From contig CACBDD010000003.1 in NCBI GenBank assembly GCA_902537905.1, positions 1 through 57,626 of the forward strand: a stretch of 57,626 nt of DNA. The letters are read 5' to 3'. A model generated the notes under the pieces. The model was not told the origin of the DNA and made no database searches. It saw only the letters and a program-made list of their open reading frames with translations. The position numbers and the translations under genes were made by a program. Position 1 is the stretch's first letter; every line of letters begins with the position of its first letter. The stretch comes from an uncultured Pelagibacteraceae bacterium (GTDB taxonomy: Bacteria > Pseudomonadota > Alphaproteobacteria > Pelagibacterales > Pelagibacteraceae). Below, in pieces: positions 57,070-57,626 of the stretch.

Positions 57070-57626
57070 TATCGAGTTTGAATTAAATTCTTTTCAATTT
57101 TTACTCTAGAAGATCTAAGAACATTTAGAAAGCTAATACAGTTTTTTTTATTAAAATTAGAAATATGACCTGCAACAGTTAATGCACCAAGAATTTGATT
57201 TTTTTTTCTAAAGATTGGAACTGATATAGATGCCATCTCAGAATCTCTTTCACCAAAAGTCATAGCATATCCATTTTTTAAAACATCATCCTTATCTTTG
57301 ATTTCTAAATTATTATAAGCTGACAAAACATGACCACTTGATCCTTTGTTTAAAGGTTTTTTACCTCCAATGACTTCTTGGTGTCTTATTGATTTGTTAG
57401 GTGAACTTGATTGGATACATACTCTTACATTATTTTGTCTAACAAAAAAACTTGCTGTCTCTTTTGTTTTTGATGATATGAAATTTAATTCAGCTTTAAT
57501 TGAATTTTTTAAATTAAAACTGCTCTCATAAATTTCAAATAATCTTGGGATTGTATGACCAATTTTAAATTCACCGCTTTTTATTTTTCTAATGTATCCA
57601 AAATTCTCAAGTGATTTTGATATTCT
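57069..57626 (-). CDS. IclR family transcriptional regulator, N-terminus truncated by window end
   Basis: The minus-strand frame is open past the ORF-track start (57326) to the window edge: ...SLENFGYIRKIKSGEFKIGHTIPRLFEIYE...ASFFVRQNNVRVCIQSSSPNKSIRHQEVIGGKKPLNKGSSGHVLSAY... The listed 85-aa ORF is only its C-terminus. Confidence 0.85.
   Translation of the reverse strand, partial: RISKSLENFGYIRKIKSGEFKIGHTIPRLFEIYESSFNLKNSIKAELNFISSKTKETASFFVRQNNVRVCIQSSSPNKSIRHQEVIGGKKPLNKGSSGHVLSAYNNLEIKDKDDVLKNGYAMTFGERDSEMASISVPIFRKKNQILGALTVAGHISNFNKKNCISFLNVLRSSRVKIEKNLIQTR

Noticed and set aside
1-57626. CRISPR array, prophage, transposon or integron
   Set aside because: No regularly spaced repeats, transposase/integrase/phage structural proteins or terminal inverted repeats seen when reading the window.

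Overview
AT-rich, densely packed bacterial chromosomal window. It looks like a streamlined marine alphaproteobacterium of the SAR11/Pelagibacter type; this is inferred from base composition, tiny or overlapping intergenic gaps and gene content, and was not tested. No phage, IS element, CRISPR array or rRNA was seen. There is one tRNA (Met-CAT, 45822-45898). Transport dominates: an OpuA/ProXWV-type glycine-betaine ABC system, a sugar-type ABC system without an ATPase gene, a TRAP system (order P-M-Q), a TauABC-type system, a polar amino-acid ABC system without an ATPase gene, an SMR pair, and BASS, LysE and AbrB transporters. Catabolic blocks include Tpa-like aminotransferase plus alanine dehydrogenase next to tauABC, a HisD/HpsN-like dehydrogenase plus phosphotransacetylase block, and an Ldh/epoxide hydrolase/ALDH block. 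The most interesting items are: (1) a compact apt / mtnP-mtnA / aldolase-dehydrogenase fusion / speD-speE fusion neighbourhood, which suggests a complete polyamine-linked MTA salvage route through a DHAP-shunt-like aldolase; (2) an in-frame TGA splitting an otherwise intact DMGDH-like flavoprotein gene (43068-45512); (3) a stem-loop directly after the substrate-binding-protein gene in all five binding-protein-dependent transporters; (4) two paralogous, unnamed small tail-anchored membrane proteins; (5) a shared ATTTTG-N6-CAA type element in three regulatory intergenic regions.
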